This document shows, in pieces, positions 43,907 through 55,500 of a stretch of DNA of 64,000 bases. Numbering within the stretch: position 1 is the first letter of the stretch; each line of letters starts with the position of its first letter. The stretch comes from Saprospiraceae bacterium (GTDB lineage Bacteria; Bacteroidota; Bacteroidia; Chitinophagales; Saprospiraceae): assembly GCA_016722285.1 (NCBI GenBank), contig JADKGI010000012.1:17696-81695 (forward strand), written 5' to 3'. The notes beneath the pieces are model-generated. The model saw nothing but the letters and a program-made list of their open reading frames with translations, did not search any database and was not told the origin of the DNA. The position numbers were made by a program, and so were the translations under genes.

Positions 43907-46369
43907 ATGAAGGTAAAAGAATATTTTCTCAGCCATTCACTGAATCGTACATATTGGAGATTTACTTTTTTTGCTATTGCACTAAGTATCATTTCCTCAG
44001 GAAACAAGTTGTCTGCCCAAACTGAGACTATCCCTGCCGGTTCATTTATTATCAATATGGGGGTAACTCCCCAAACCGAAAATAACGGACTGAAGCCTTA
44101 TGGCATGTTATATGACCTGATAAAAAATAATAAGGTTGGATTCAAGTGGATTATCAATCCGGCAAAAGCCAAAGATGGTATAGATTTCAGCCACAATGGT
44201 ATTGATTACAGGGGAGGCCCTTTTATCATACCTGTTGGGTACAGAACGGCTGCAGTGAATGCACGAATAGCATATTGGCAGAGCCAGGGGGTGGTGGGTG
44301 CAACCACCACATCAGAACTTCAACTACCGGTTTATGTTACCTTTTTGAATGTCCCTCGCTGGACCCTTGACAAGCAGAACGGTAAGTTGGCAGTCCCCTA
44401 TTTCGAACATGCAGGTATCCCGGAAAATGCTTTTGGGGGAACAGATGGGCATGATTGGAAAGATCCGGCCGAGCTGGATTGCTGTGATGACCTCTTCGTT
44501 ATGCCACACGCTGACCCTAAGTGGGAAACACATCAGCGTTTATACACATGGAATCTGGAATGCCGTGGTGGTATCTGGACAGGATGTCATGCAGGCAGCG
44601 CGCTAGAAAACATGGTCAATCCCGCAAACAGATCACAACAGACTAATTTTCTGACCGTAAAAGACGCATCTTTTACCGGCACTTCAGGCAATTACGCCAA
44701 CAGTAACAGTCTTATCCTTTGGGGTGACCATAAAAGAGGAACACCTCCTTATAACCATAGACTTCCGACTGATCCGGTAGCGCAGTATATTGGTGCTACG
44801 GATGGTGCATTTCAAAATGGATCGGAGCAAATATTTATGCCACGTCAATCAGCCGGAACTCCAGCTCGATGGAATCCCGGTCTAAAACTTATATGCTACG
44901 ATCCAACTCAGGAAGATGTTCCGACTTTGCAGGGTGACTTAAGGAATGCAGCTTCACTCATGTCCTATGGAAGAGGATTTGATGATCCGAACCGAGGTTA
45001 TGTAATGGAAACAGCTGCGCATTCGATAGGTAAATCATCAGATCCATCGAATATAGCAGCTCAACGAACTTTTTTTAATTTCAGTTGGTTAGCAGCTCAG
45101 GATAAGGCAGAAAATCTCAGTATTTCTACACCTGGCGGAGGTAATGGTATAGCTTATTCTGGCAATGGGCAATCTTTTACTTTTAATATACCCGGTGGTA
45201 ATTTAAATAATCTCACAATTGAATGGGAATCCACTTGCGGAGGCACTTTTTCACCCAACGCTACTACCCAAACCTTGGTCTATACCCCCCCTGCAAGTGT
45301 TAATATAAATGGTTGCGTAATAACCGTTTCGGTCACCGATCCCTGTGGCAGGACTACCACTACTTCTCTCAGGACAGCCATTCTATGTGATTTTACAGCT
45401 ACTCCTACTGTTACTAATATCTCTTGTTTTGGAGGAAGTAATGGTAAAATAGATTTTACTGTGGCCGGAGAAAGCGCTATAGGCGCAAACACATGGAACT
45501 GGCTAAAAGTGGGCACTGCCACTACCGGATCAGGATCAGGAACACAAATTTCTGGTTTAAACGCCGGGTCATACAATGTGACAGTCACATCTTCTACTGA
45601 ATGTACTTCTACATTTACATCGTTGGTCACAGAGCCATTACAACTGGCTATCACACCGACAGTAATAAATTATGAATGTTATGGACAAACTGGTCTTATA
45701 AATATAGCTGTTGCCGGAGGAACCGCTCCATACACGTATGCGTGGAATGGCGGAGCTGCCACCCGCAACAGAGTAAATCTGACAGCCGGTACTTATACAC
45801 TCACAGTAACTGATGCTAATGGATGCACAAAGACATCTGTATCAGTAGTCACAGGCCAGACTACATCCTTCACAGCTTCAAATACAAAAACAGATATCAC
45901 TTGTTATGGACTTACCAATGGAACAGCAACTGTCTCCATGACAGGGGGCCAACCTTCATATAATTATACTTGGGCTGATGGATCGACCACCCAAAACAGA
46001 ACCGGTCTTTCTACCGGAAGTTATGTAGTGACCGTTACCGATGCAGTTGGGTGTTCAGCCACAACGGGACTCACAATCAGCCAACCAACATTGCTCACAG
46101 TACAAGTGCAAGCTATATCTCCGTCCTGTCCTTCCGGAGCCACTGCTCCTCTGGATGCGAATGGATCCATCACTTTGACACCTAGTGGTGGTACGACTCC
46201 TTATACTTACTTGTGGAATAGCGGAGCAACGACCCAAAATCGCACCGGCTTGACAGCAGGTACTTATACAGTGACCGTGACGGATGCCAAAGGATGCCAA
46301 AGTATAAAATCAGCAACACTTACTGCATTGTCATCTCTTCCTAACGCACCTACAGTCATCAACAGATAA
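43907..46369 (+). CDS. Secreted SprB-repeat protein with an unrecognised N-terminal alpha/beta domain
   Basis: An 820-residue protein with a signal peptide (FTFFAIALSIISSGNKLSAQ, preceded by a basic N-terminus). Residues 40-400 form a domain I cannot name: FIINMGVTPQTENNGLKPYG, LYDLIKNNKVGFKWIINP, GGPFIIPVGYR, RWTLDKQNGKLAVPYF, FVMPHADPKWETH and GIWTGCHAGSALEN. The last has the look of a nucleophile elbow with a Cys-His pair, as in class I amidotransferase-like folds, but this is only a resemblance. An Ig-like module and four SprB repeats follow (45390-46330). The protein ends at PNAPTVINR with no T9SS tail. Its stop is 8 bp before giant adhesin 2, so the genes are probably co-transcribed. 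Confidence 0.75.
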   Translation: MKVKEYFLSHSLNRTYWRFTFFAIALSIISSGNKLSAQTETIPAGSFIINMGVTPQTENNGLKPYGMLYDLIKNNKVGFKWIINPAKAKDGIDFSHNGIDYRGGPFIIPVGYRTAAVNARIAYWQSQGVVGATTTSELQLPVYVTFLNVPRWTLDKQNGKLAVPYFEHAGIPENAFGGTDGHDWKDPAELDCCDDLFVMPHADPKWETHQRLYTWNLECRGGIWTGCHAGSALENMVNPANRSQQTNFLTVKDASFTGTSGNYANSNSLILWGDHKRGTPPYNHRLPTDPVAQYIGATDGAFQNGSEQIFMPRQSAGTPARWNPGLKLICYDPTQEDVPTLQGDLRNAASLMSYGRGFDDPNRGYVMETAAHSIGKSSDPSNIAAQRTFFNFSWLAAQDKAENLSISTPGGGNGIAYSGNGQSFTFNIPGGNLNNLTIEWESTCGGTFSPNATTQTLVYTPPASVNINGCVITVSVTDPCGRTTTTSLRTAILCDFTATPTVTNISCFGGSNGKIDFTVAGESAIGANTWNWLKVGTATTGSGSGTQISGLNAGSYNVTVTSSTECTSTFTSLVTEPLQLAITPTVINYECYGQTGLINIAVAGGTAPYTYAWNGGAATRNRVNLTAGTYTLTVTDANGCTKTSVSVVTGQTTSFTASNTKTDITCYGLTNGTATVSMTGGQPSYNYTWADGSTTQNRTGLSTGSYVVTVTDAVGCSATTGLTISQPTLLTVQVQAISPSCPSGATAPLDANGSITLTPSGGTTPYTYLWNSGATTQNRTGLTAGTYTVTVTDAKGCQSIKSATLTALSSLPNAPTVINR

Positions 46370-46377
46370 ATAAAGAA

Positions 46378-48669
46378 ATGATGACATTGAGAATAAATTA
46401 TAAAAAAAGAGAAAAGGACTTTTTAAGGCTATTGACTCAAAAAACTGTCAGGGAAACAGCAGGGAATAGTTTTAAAGAGATTTCAGAACTGCTAAAATCC
46501 ACAATATTATTAATCCTTCTTGTTTTTTCAACAAATGTTCTGAATAGTCAGACTATCACCATTACCAAAAGTATAGCCACTGGCAATGATGATGTAGAAG
46601 AAGAAGGACCGGAAGGTGTATTTGGGGGGCAGGGTTATATGTATTTTATTAGCTCTGATATTGAATTAGTTGCTGATTTTGAACCAACTTCCTGTGGTAC
46701 CCAAAAAATAGGGCTCCGTTTTACCGGGCTCACTGTCCCTAAAAATGCGACTATTATTAATGCATACCTGACTTTTAATGCAATACCAGCAGATTCACCG
46801 AATACAAATACGGGCACAACCAATCTGACCATCAAAGCGCAGGCAACAGATAATGCCACTGCTTTTACATCCACTTATTACAATCTGAGTTCCAGATCTA
46901 CCACTACTGCATCCACAGCCTGGTCTCCGGGATCATGGACAAGTGGTGTCAACTATAATTCTCCTTCTATTACTTCAATTATTCAGGAGATAGTCAACAG
47001 ATCCGGATGGGCATCTGGAAATGCCATGGTGTTTTCTATCACAGGTACAGGTTCCAGATCGGCTAATTCATATAATGGAAATTCTACTTTAGCACCCAAA
47101 CTGACAATCGTCTATTCCACATCGCCTCCAATAAATTTATCTACATCAGTGACTAATATCCTATGTAATGGAAATTCAACCGGTGCAATCAATCTTTCTG
47201 TATCAGGTGGCACCGGATCATTTACCTATGACTGGAGTAACGACGGACCTGAGACCCCTGATAATGATCCCCAAAACCTATCAGGAATGGCAGCAGGCAG
47301 TTACGTAGTTACAGTTACAGATGCAGCCGGAACCACTGCTACTGCCACAGCCACAATTACGCAGCCTACTACCCAACTAACCTATGTAGCTATGGCTACC
47401 AATGTAAGCAGCCCGGGTGGCAGTAACGGGGCGATCGATATGGAAATAAAAGGTGGAACCCCTTCATACTCATATCTTTGGAATGGAGGGGCAACAACGC
47501 AAAACCGAACAAACCTGACTGCAGGAAATTATACAGTTACCATCACAGATGCAAACGGATGTACTGCTGTATCTATGAGCACAGTTGGGACAAATTCCAA
47601 TACTTCCATTGCCAATAAACAGTTATACCTGAGTGAAGGGCAGCTATTGGACAGGATCAACCCCGGAGCGACGCCATTGGATAATTCCACTTCAGTGACC
47701 AGTCCCCTAAGTACAGCTCCATCAGGAATTGTTGTTGATGCTGTTACTTCCGGTACAGGATTAACTAGTCCGGTTACAGTGTCACATACTACCAGTTCAA
47801 ACTCAAACAGGTTGATGCTGGTGGGGGTTTCACAAAAAAATAGAGTGGTCACTTCAGTGACCTATGGAGGCGTAGCTATGACTCTGGTAGGTGAAAATAT
47901 ATCCAATGGCAATGCAAAGGTACACATATATAAAATGGTCAATCCACCTACCGGAACGGCAAACGTGGTGGTCAATTTTGATGCAGCCCCTGATAAAGGA
48001 GCGGTGGTAGGAGTCATCACATACTCCGGGGTGGATCAAACGTCTCCTTTGGGTACATTTAACTCTGCTTCCAACACTAGTTCATCACCATCAATTACTG
48101 TTTCCTCCACCACAGGAGATTTGGTCTTTGATGTCATGACTATGAGAAGTAAAACACTGGATGGCCTTGGTTCAGGGCAAACGCAAAGGTGGAATCTTAC
48201 CACCAGTGGCGAGATCAAAGGTGGTGGAGGAAGTACAAAAGCAGGTGCGTCATCAGTAACCATGAGCTGGACTCCGTCAGGAAGTGCTGACTGGGCACAA
48301 GCCGGGGTATCAATAAAACCCGCAGCATCTGTCACTAATGTTACTTTTACCGAAAGCCCGGTTCTGTGCAGTGCCCTGACAGTCAAAGCAAATACTACCA
48401 TCACAGTGCAAGCCTACATCAATACCATATCAGGGACGATGCCTTCTAATCCAAATATCACCGCTCTGATCAAATACGGAGCGACGACTATCCTTTCGTT
48501 GACCAATCCCACTTACAACAGCGGCACCGGCATGATCACGTGGACGGGTACCAGAGGTTCTGATATGACAGTTCCGCCGGACAGGCCATTGCACTGCAAA
48601 TCACGACAGCCCAGTCAGGGGTTACTTTTCAGGTCAGGCATGACAGTCAGACATATCCATCCAAAATAA
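46378..48669 (+). CDS. Giant SprB-repeat adhesin 2, N-terminal fragment
   Basis: This is the start of a gene that runs to 59486 with three interruptions. A 35-residue basic, hydrophilic lead precedes the signal-like segment STILLILLVFSTNVLNSQ. The mature part opens ITITKSIATGNDDVEEEGPEG and contains a DNRLRE-like beta-sandwich (to about 47110), two SprB repeats, the KQLYLSEGQLLDRINPGATP module and VHIYKMVNPPTGTANVVVNF, as in giant 1. The frame is lost at about 48578-48581; one extra G restores TVPPGQAIALQITTAQSGV. The last 30 residues here are therefore out of frame. It follows the preceding gene by 8 bp. Confidence 0.8.
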   Translation: MMTLRINYKKREKDFLRLLTQKTVRETAGNSFKEISELLKSTILLILLVFSTNVLNSQTITITKSIATGNDDVEEEGPEGVFGGQGYMYFISSDIELVADFEPTSCGTQKIGLRFTGLTVPKNATIINAYLTFNAIPADSPNTNTGTTNLTIKAQATDNATAFTSTYYNLSSRSTTTASTAWSPGSWTSGVNYNSPSITSIIQEIVNRSGWASGNAMVFSITGTGSRSANSYNGNSTLAPKLTIVYSTSPPINLSTSVTNILCNGNSTGAINLSVSGGTGSFTYDWSNDGPETPDNDPQNLSGMAAGSYVVTVTDAAGTTATATATITQPTTQLTYVAMATNVSSPGGSNGAIDMEIKGGTPSYSYLWNGGATTQNRTNLTAGNYTVTITDANGCTAVSMSTVGTNSNTSIANKQLYLSEGQLLDRINPGATPLDNSTSVTSPLSTAPSGIVVDAVTSGTGLTSPVTVSHTTSSNSNRLMLVGVSQKNRVVTSVTYGGVAMTLVGENISNGNAKVHIYKMVNPPTGTANVVVNFDAAPDKGAVVGVITYSGVDQTSPLGTFNSASNTSSSPSITVSSTTGDLVFDVMTMRSKTLDGLGSGQTQRWNLTTSGEIKGGGGSTKAGASSVTMSWTPSGSADWAQAGVSIKPAASVTNVTFTESPVLCSALTVKANTTITVQAYINTISGTMPSNPNITALIKYGATTILSLTNPTYNSGTGMITWTGTRGSDMTVPPDRPLHCKSRQPSQGLLFRSGMTVRHIHPK

Positions 48670-51185
48670 CCCTCCCCGTCAGTACCTTTATTAACGTAAG
48701 TTCAGTACAAATATATGATGCATCCTACCCATACGGAAGTCTGATTACTGATGTTCCCAACACGGGAGCATCCTATATCAGGGTGAATGTGACTGACCCG
48801 TTCGGACCATCCGATATTACCAGTGTGAATCTTACTTTGACTAAACCTAATAACAGCACTGTCAATGTTACGCTCAATGAGTCCAATGTGATAGCCACAT
48901 CAGGCTGTACAAAAACATATCAATACACCTGGCTGAATCCCGGAGATCTGGGCGGTTGGTCCGTTCAGGCAACAGCCAACGAGGGAAGTGAGGGTGTCTA
49001 TCATTCAGCTACCACTACTCCTACCGTCATTGTACCTACCGGTGTGGTGGTACAAACAAAACAACTATACCTGTCAGATCCGTCTCAGGCGTTGGACAGG
49101 ATAGACCCGTTGAATACCGGGGATGGCACCACTGCAAGTACGGCTACGCTTAACTTTGAGACTACCAAGACTGTCATAGATAATTTTAATACGAATGGAA
49201 GTTATTCAGGCAGTAATGGTACCCAGGCATGGTCAACTAACTGGATAGAAGAAATTGAATCTGATGGTGCCGGATCAGGTGATCTTCTGGTACAAAACAA
49301 TGAATTGAGTTTAAAAACAAATACCGTTGGTGAGGCAGTTTACCGGCAGGCAAACCTGTCAGGAGCAACGGCAGCCACTTTATCTCTGAACCTTACATCC
49401 AATACTATCAGCGCAGGAAGGACAGACAAAATACTGCTCGAAATATCAAATAATGGTGGAACCAGTTATACAACTTTAGACACATATGTAGCAGGTTCAC
49501 TGGGAGTTAAGAATTATAATATTTTAAGTTTTGCCAGTACCAATACAAGAATTAGATTGCGTGCTTTTGAAAGAGATCAAAACAGAATTATAACTTTTGA
49601 TAATATCAGCATCACTTTTAATATTCCTGGCAATTCATCGATACAATTTACAGAAAGTCCGGTGTTGTGTAGCAATCTGACTATCAAAGCTTCTCAGCAG
49701 ATTTCGGTAATTACACATGTAAATATCATCAGCGGAACGATGCCATCAACCCCGAATATCACCGCACTGCTCAAGTACGGAAGTACTACCATTATTTCCT
49801 TAACATCACCTTCTTATAGTGGAGGTATGCTAACGTGGACAGGATCCGTGGGCAGTAATTTTACTATCCCGGCAGGACAGGCTATCACCTTGGTCATTAC
49901 CACATCTCAGTCTGATGTTTCCTTCAAAATAGACTATGACAGTCAGACAAAAAGATCCCGAATAGAATTGCCGGTCATTACATATATAGATATCACATCT
50001 CTAAATATGTATAGCGCGGCTTATCCGGGTGGATCTATTATTACTAAAGCAAACGGAGGTGCGACGGTGTACCTGAGAGCAACTGTGACTGATCCATTTG
50101 GAACCAGCGATATTACAGGCTTGAATGTCAATATTGCTCCTTTGGGTATCAATATGTCTGCCACCTCAGTAGCCACTTCGGGGTGTGCCCGGACTTATCA
50201 GTACACCTGGAGTACTCCACCTTCAGCCGGAGACTATAATATAACGGCAACAGCGAAAGAAGGATATGAAAATACGGTTGTGGATATCGACTATATAAAT
50301 TTTTCATCTTGTCCGATCGTGGTCACACCAACTATAGGTACTTCACCGACATGTAATGTACCTGACGGTGGAATCATTCAATTAGGTATTACAGGTGGAG
50401 CCGGTCCATATACATGGAACTGGAGCAGGGTATCTCCATCAGGAACAGGCTCCGGGCCAGGGGAGCAAATCACATCCCTGACAGGAGGGACGTACAATAT
50501 CACGGTTACTACTGCAGGAGGATGTACAGGTACAACATCTATATCTTTGACTCCCGCTCAGGGCCCTGAAGTGGAGGCTTTTCCTACCAATACAGGTAGC
50601 CTTTGTTATGATGGGAGTATTGATCTGGATGTGAGTGGCGGATCAGGTAATTACACCTATTTTTGGAGTGATGGTTACTATACTCAGGACAGGATGGATT
50701 TGGTACCGGGTATGTATATGGTTACTGTGACAGATGTCGATAATGGATGTACTTCAGAGACATCTGCAGAGATACTATTGGGATCGCCCATAGATGCAGC
50801 TGTGTTTTACCTGAATCCCGGGTGTGCCGGGGTAAACAGCGGTTCAATAAATCTGACTCCACAGGGTGGAACGGGAATATATACTTTTCTTTGGGCAGAT
50901 GGGCCTACTACAGAGGATAGGGCAGGACTCGCAGCCGGAACTTATAATGTTACCATCTCCGACAGTGGTGGTTGTTCTTCGGTTTTCCTTTATACTTTAA
51001 CAGGAGCAAGTCCTTTGATTATTGATACTACTTCAACAAACATCACCTGTATCAGCAGTGGTGCTATCAACATCACTGCAAGTGGGGGAATGCTCCATAT
51101 AATTATGACTGGGCAGATATTCCCGGACTGTCTGACATTGAGGACAGGACAGGCCTGCTGCCAGGTACTTATACGGTTACAGTAA
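48582..51185 (+). CDS. Giant SprB-repeat adhesin 2, second fragment
   Basis: The frame is open from 48582, so the ATG at 48783 is internal. It carries the pair of beta modules seen in giant 1 (VTDPFGPSDITSVNLTL, later YSAAYPGGSIITKANGG and KEGYENTVVDIDY). Between them an inserted section (49160-49640) reads NWIEEIESDGAGSGDLLVQN and RIRLRAFERDQNRIITFDNI, resembling a jelly-roll domain that giant 1 lacks. SprB-like repeats begin near 50300. The frame ends after a G5 run (51084-51088); with one more base the text reads NAPYNYDWADIPGLSDIED. Confidence 0.8.
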   Translation, partial: QAIALQITTAQSGVTFQVRHDSQTYPSKITLPVSTFINVSSVQIYDASYPYGSLITDVPNTGASYIRVNVTDPFGPSDITSVNLTLTKPNNSTVNVTLNESNVIATSGCTKTYQYTWLNPGDLGGWSVQATANEGSEGVYHSATTTPTVIVPTGVVVQTKQLYLSDPSQALDRIDPLNTGDGTTASTATLNFETTKTVIDNFNTNGSYSGSNGTQAWSTNWIEEIESDGAGSGDLLVQNNELSLKTNTVGEAVYRQANLSGATAATLSLNLTSNTISAGRTDKILLEISNNGGTSYTTLDTYVAGSLGVKNYNILSFASTNTRIRLRAFERDQNRIITFDNISITFNIPGNSSIQFTESPVLCSNLTIKASQQISVITHVNIISGTMPSTPNITALLKYGSTTIISLTSPSYSGGMLTWTGSVGSNFTIPAGQAITLVITTSQSDVSFKIDYDSQTKRSRIELPVITYIDITSLNMYSAAYPGGSIITKANGGATVYLRATVTDPFGTSDITGLNVNIAPLGINMSATSVATSGCARTYQYTWSTPPSAGDYNITATAKEGYENTVVDIDYINFSSCPIVVTPTIGTSPTCNVPDGGIIQLGITGGAGPYTWNWSRVSPSGTGSGPGEQITSLTGGTYNITVTTAGGCTGTTSISLTPAQGPEVEAFPTNTGSLCYDGSIDLDVSGGSGNYTYFWSDGYYTQDRMDLVPGMYMVTVTDVDNGCTSETSAEILLGSPIDAAVFYLNPGCAGVNSGSINLTPQGGTGIYTFLWADGPTTEDRAGLAAGTYNVTISDSGGCSSVFLYTLTGASPLIIDTTSTNITCISSGAINITASGGMLHIIMTGQIFPDCLTLRTGQACCQVLIRLQ

Positions 51186-52582
51186 GTGATGCCAATGGGT
51201 GTGTAACTTCTTCATCTATAACTCTTTCTGCTCCGGTGTGTGACAATAATGCAAACGCTGTTTGTACTTCCAATATTTCAGATGTATTTAGTGTAAGTGC
51301 GGATCCGTTTGTGACATCGTATGTCTGGACCATTCCTTCCGGAGCATCAATTATATCAGGTCAGGGTACGGCAACTATCCGGGTAAATTGGGCGGGTGCG
51401 CCTCCGGGATATGGCCAGGTATGTGTCAAAGCATTAAACAGCTGCGGAACGAGTGATACCTTATGTACACCCGTTTACGTAAAAACAGTAACATCTGCTG
51501 CTGTTGTAGCTCCGCCTGTTTGTATCGGTGGGGATATCCGGCTCATAGGAAGTGGTGGTGTATCTTATACATGGTCAGGACCGGCATCATTTTCATCAAA
51601 TCTTGAAAACCCGGTCATTTCAAACGCATCAGCTTTAAATTCAGGAATATATACAGTAACTGTCACAAATCAGAATAGCTGTACTGCAAGTGCCTCCGTA
51701 AACGTAACAGTAAACCCCAAACCTTCAGCAAGTGCGGTAATCACCAATGCTTCAGCCTGTGGATTAGAGAACGGATCTATTGATCTGACGGTGACAGGCG
51801 GAACTTCACCATACACCTATGTCTGGTCAAATGAATATCAAATCCAGGATATATTCCAGTTGACAAGTGGTTCGTATCTGGTCACTGTTACGGATGCAAA
51901 CGGATGTAGCGTCACATCATCATCAACTGTAAACAATGCAGCCGGACTATCAGTAACAGCAAGCAAAGTGGATGTATCCTGTTATAGTGGAAGTAATGGT
52001 TCAGCCACAAGCAATGTATCAGCTGGAAGCGGAAGTTATTCATTCCAATGGTCAAACGGAGCAACTACGCAGAATGTCTCAGGCTTGATGAGAGGGACCT
52101 ACACCATTACAGTGACAGATATCAATGAAGGTTGTCAGGGTATGGCAACGGTCATTATAAGCCAGCCGACAACGATCACTTCAGATAAAGCTATTACAAA
52201 TATCAATTGTTTTGGACTATCTACAGGAGCCATAACAGTTACTGTGTCAGGAGGAGTTCAACCCTATACCTTTAACTGGTCTGATGTTGCGGGTACTAAT
52301 AATAGTAAAGACAGAACGAATATTGCTTCAGGAACCTACAATCTTACGATAACAGACCAAAACAGTTGTACCAGTACAGTGAGTGCAATGATTACACAAC
52401 CTGTATCTGCACTCACACTAAATGCCGCAAAGCAATGTTTCGTGCAATGGAAGCACAAACGGATATATTTATGCGACAGTCAGTGGAGGGACATCACCTT
52501 ATCAATATGTCTGGTCATCCGGTCAGACTTTGAAAGATATCACCGGATTGGCATCGGGCAATTATACCGTTACGGTCACTGA
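51089..52582 (+). CDS. Giant SprB-repeat adhesin 2, third fragment
   Basis: The frame is open from 51089. A PKD-like module (FVTSYVWTIPSGASIISGQG, VNWAGAPPGYGQ) and an Ig-like module (SYTWSGPASFSSNLENPV) are followed by about three SprB repeats, in the same order as in giant 1. True coding ends at about 52429; the rest is out of frame. Removing one A from the A3 run at 52429-52431 gives ALTLNAASNVSCNGSTNGYI, joining the next fragment within a SprB repeat. Confidence 0.8.
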   Translation, partial: NAPYNYDWADIPGLSDIEDRTGLLPGTYTVTVSDANGCVTSSSITLSAPVCDNNANAVCTSNISDVFSVSADPFVTSYVWTIPSGASIISGQGTATIRVNWAGAPPGYGQVCVKALNSCGTSDTLCTPVYVKTVTSAAVVAPPVCIGGDIRLIGSGGVSYTWSGPASFSSNLENPVISNASALNSGIYTVTVTNQNSCTASASVNVTVNPKPSASAVITNASACGLENGSIDLTVTGGTSPYTYVWSNEYQIQDIFQLTSGSYLVTVTDANGCSVTSSSTVNNAAGLSVTASKVDVSCYSGSNGSATSNVSAGSGSYSFQWSNGATTQNVSGLMRGTYTITVTDINEGCQGMATVIISQPTTITSDKAITNINCFGLSTGAITVTVSGGVQPYTFNWSDVAGTNNSKDRTNIASGTYNLTITDQNSCTSTVSAMITQPVSALTLNAAKQCFVQWKHKRIYLCDSQWRDITLSICLVIRSDFERYHRIGIGQLYRYGH

Positions 52583-55500
52583 TAGTAAAGGATGTACTTC
52601 CTCCCTTACCCGAACAATAACATCGTCGGCAGCACTGGGGATCACTCACACCAAGACGAATGTCAGTTGTGCAGGAGGAGTGAACGGTGCCATTGACGCC
52701 ACGATCTCAGGAGGCACAAGTCCCTTTACTTACATCTGGTCCAACGGAGCGACTTCACAAGATCTTACCGGCATTAATGCAGGAACATATAGTATAACAG
52801 TTTCTGATGTGGCCGGATGTTCAGCAACTACTTCAATTGCTGTGACAGAGCCATCAGTATTGACTGCAGCAGTAACGCCATCTTCTGCAGGTTGCTTTGG
52901 TACCAGCACAGGAAGCATAAATCTGACAGTAAGCGGCGGTACCACAGCATACACCTATCTGTGGTCAGACGGAGCGACAACACAAAACAGAACCAACATA
53001 CCTTCAGGAAATTATGTAGTGACAGTATCTGATAATAATCTGTGTACTAAGTTAGTCATAACAGCTATAGGTCAGCCCAATAGTATGACGACGCAGGGCA
53101 CTGCAACAAATGTTTTATGTAATGGTAGCAGCAATGGAACCATTGACTTCAATGCTTTCGGTGGTACATCACCCTATACATATGTCTGGAGTGATGCTGG
53201 TACTGCCAAAGACAGGACAGGGTTAGTAGTAGGTATTTACACGGTGACTGTTACAGATATGAACGCTTGTACGAAGACAGCCAGTTTTAGTATTAACCAG
53301 CCGGCGGTATTATCAGTCAATGCTATTCCGGTCAATACAACCTGTTATGGACTAAGCACAGGAAGCATCAGCACCAATGTCTCAGGAGGAAACGGGGGTA
53401 ATACATATGCCTGGTCAAACGGATTGGCTTCTACAGGAATATCAGGCTTATCTACAGGACTCTATACTATTACTGTTACAGATGTAAAAGGATGTACAGT
53501 CAGTGCCACCACAGTCATAAACCAACCCACAGAGCTATTAAATACAGGAGTGGCTTTGCCTTCTTGTCCTTTACAAAATAATGGTTCTATTACTTTGAAT
53601 ACTTCCGGAGGAACCCCGTCTTACAATTATGTGTGGTCTGATAGTGGTCCCAATACGACCAACAGAACCAATCTGGGATCGGGAGGATTTATTGTAACAG
53701 TAACGGATAATAATGGTTGCACCACGGTTTCGACCTACATACTGAATAATATTGATCTTACTCTTACCAAAGTAGAACCAAATTGTGGAAGAAATACTGA
53801 CGGAAGTGTTTATGTTAAGAGCGATGGTGAATTATATGCCACTGTCTCAGGTGGTACTCCTCCATTCAGTTATATCTGGTCCAACGGATCAACAGCTCAA
53901 AACCAAACTTTTCTGGCTCCCGGCCTATATACAGTAACGGTAGCGTCAGGAGCATGTCAAATCGTAAAATCTACGTCACTATCGGGAGGAGTTTGTATTC
54001 CTCCGGTAGCAAATGATGATCTCTATATCACGGAAATGAACAATGCCGTATCAGGCAACATTGCTACAAATGACTATGATCCCAATACAGAATACCCGCT
54101 TACCTTCCTGCCGCTTGGCATAGTAAGTTCCCAGTATGGTCAGATGGACTGGGATACATCTTTTAGTGGTGCATTTACATTTACTCCTGTTAATGGGTAT
54201 TACGGTACTTTTTCTGTTCCATATCAGGTATGTGATACGCTTGATTTATGTGACGTAGGCAACCTGACTGTACGGGTAGAAAAGCCTGCCCTTGGTTTGG
54301 CAAAGACCATCACCAACGGTCCCATCAATAATATGGATGGAACTTACACTGCGACTTACAGGATATTGGTAGAAAATATGTGTTTATTTAGTTTCAGTGC
54401 ATTAAGGGTAGAGGAAAATCTAAGTGCTACGTTCAGTGGGGCCACTTCATTTGCTGTAAATAGCATATCAAGCAATAATTTTACTGTAAACACATCTTTT
54501 AACGGGACAAATGATAAAAACCTGCTGCAAGGGACCGACTCATTAAAAATCGGGGCCAGCGGCAACATTGATATGACGGTCACCATCACTCCGGGACTTA
54601 ACCGTGGACCGTATAATAACAATGCACTTGGCAAGGCAAATTCCCCCCAAGGAGTTTTATACACAGATTTATCACAGGATGGTATATTGACAGACCCGGA
54701 CAACGACGGCGATCCGACCAACAATAATGATCCAACACCTTTACTCTTTTGCCCGGCTGCTACGATTTCAGGACCAGCCAGCATTTGTGTTGGTTCTACC
54801 ACGACAATGTCTCCATCGTCAAACGGCACCTGGACCAGTTCAAATCCGGCTGTGGCAACTATCACCAACTCTGGTGTAGTCACCGCCGTGTCAGAAGGAA
54901 CCGCTACTTTTACTTATAGTCAGACCGGTTGTGTTTCTGAGCCTTCCAATCCTATAACCGTCATAGGTAAAATAGCTACGGTTACAGGTTCAACGTCTAT
55001 ATGTCCGGGGGCAACAACGACATTATCTCCTGCTACAGGTGGCATTTGGTCCAGCACCAACCCATCAGTTGCCGTAGTAAATAATTCGGGAATTGTCACA
55101 GGGGTGGCCAATGGAACAGCTACTTTTATTTATACAGAATTATCTACCGGTTGTACATCGCCACCGAGCGAAGTGGTAAATGTAAGTACCAATCCAATGG
55201 TTTCTATTTCCGGATCATCAACAATATGCGTCGGAAATACAACCCAACTTCTTCCGTCTTCCGGAGGAACCTGGATAAGCAACAATGCCACAGTAGCTTC
55301 GATAAGTAATCAGGGTTTGGTCACTGCTTTGAGTCAGGGTGTTGCCACCTTTACCTTCACACAATCAAGTGGATGTGTTTCTAATCCTTCAGCTCCTGTA
55401 ACGATAAATGGAAAACCAGCTATTTCATTATCAGGTGACAGCTCTATATGTATAGGCAGCACCACAGCCTTTAATCCATCATCAGGAGGTAACTGGACAA

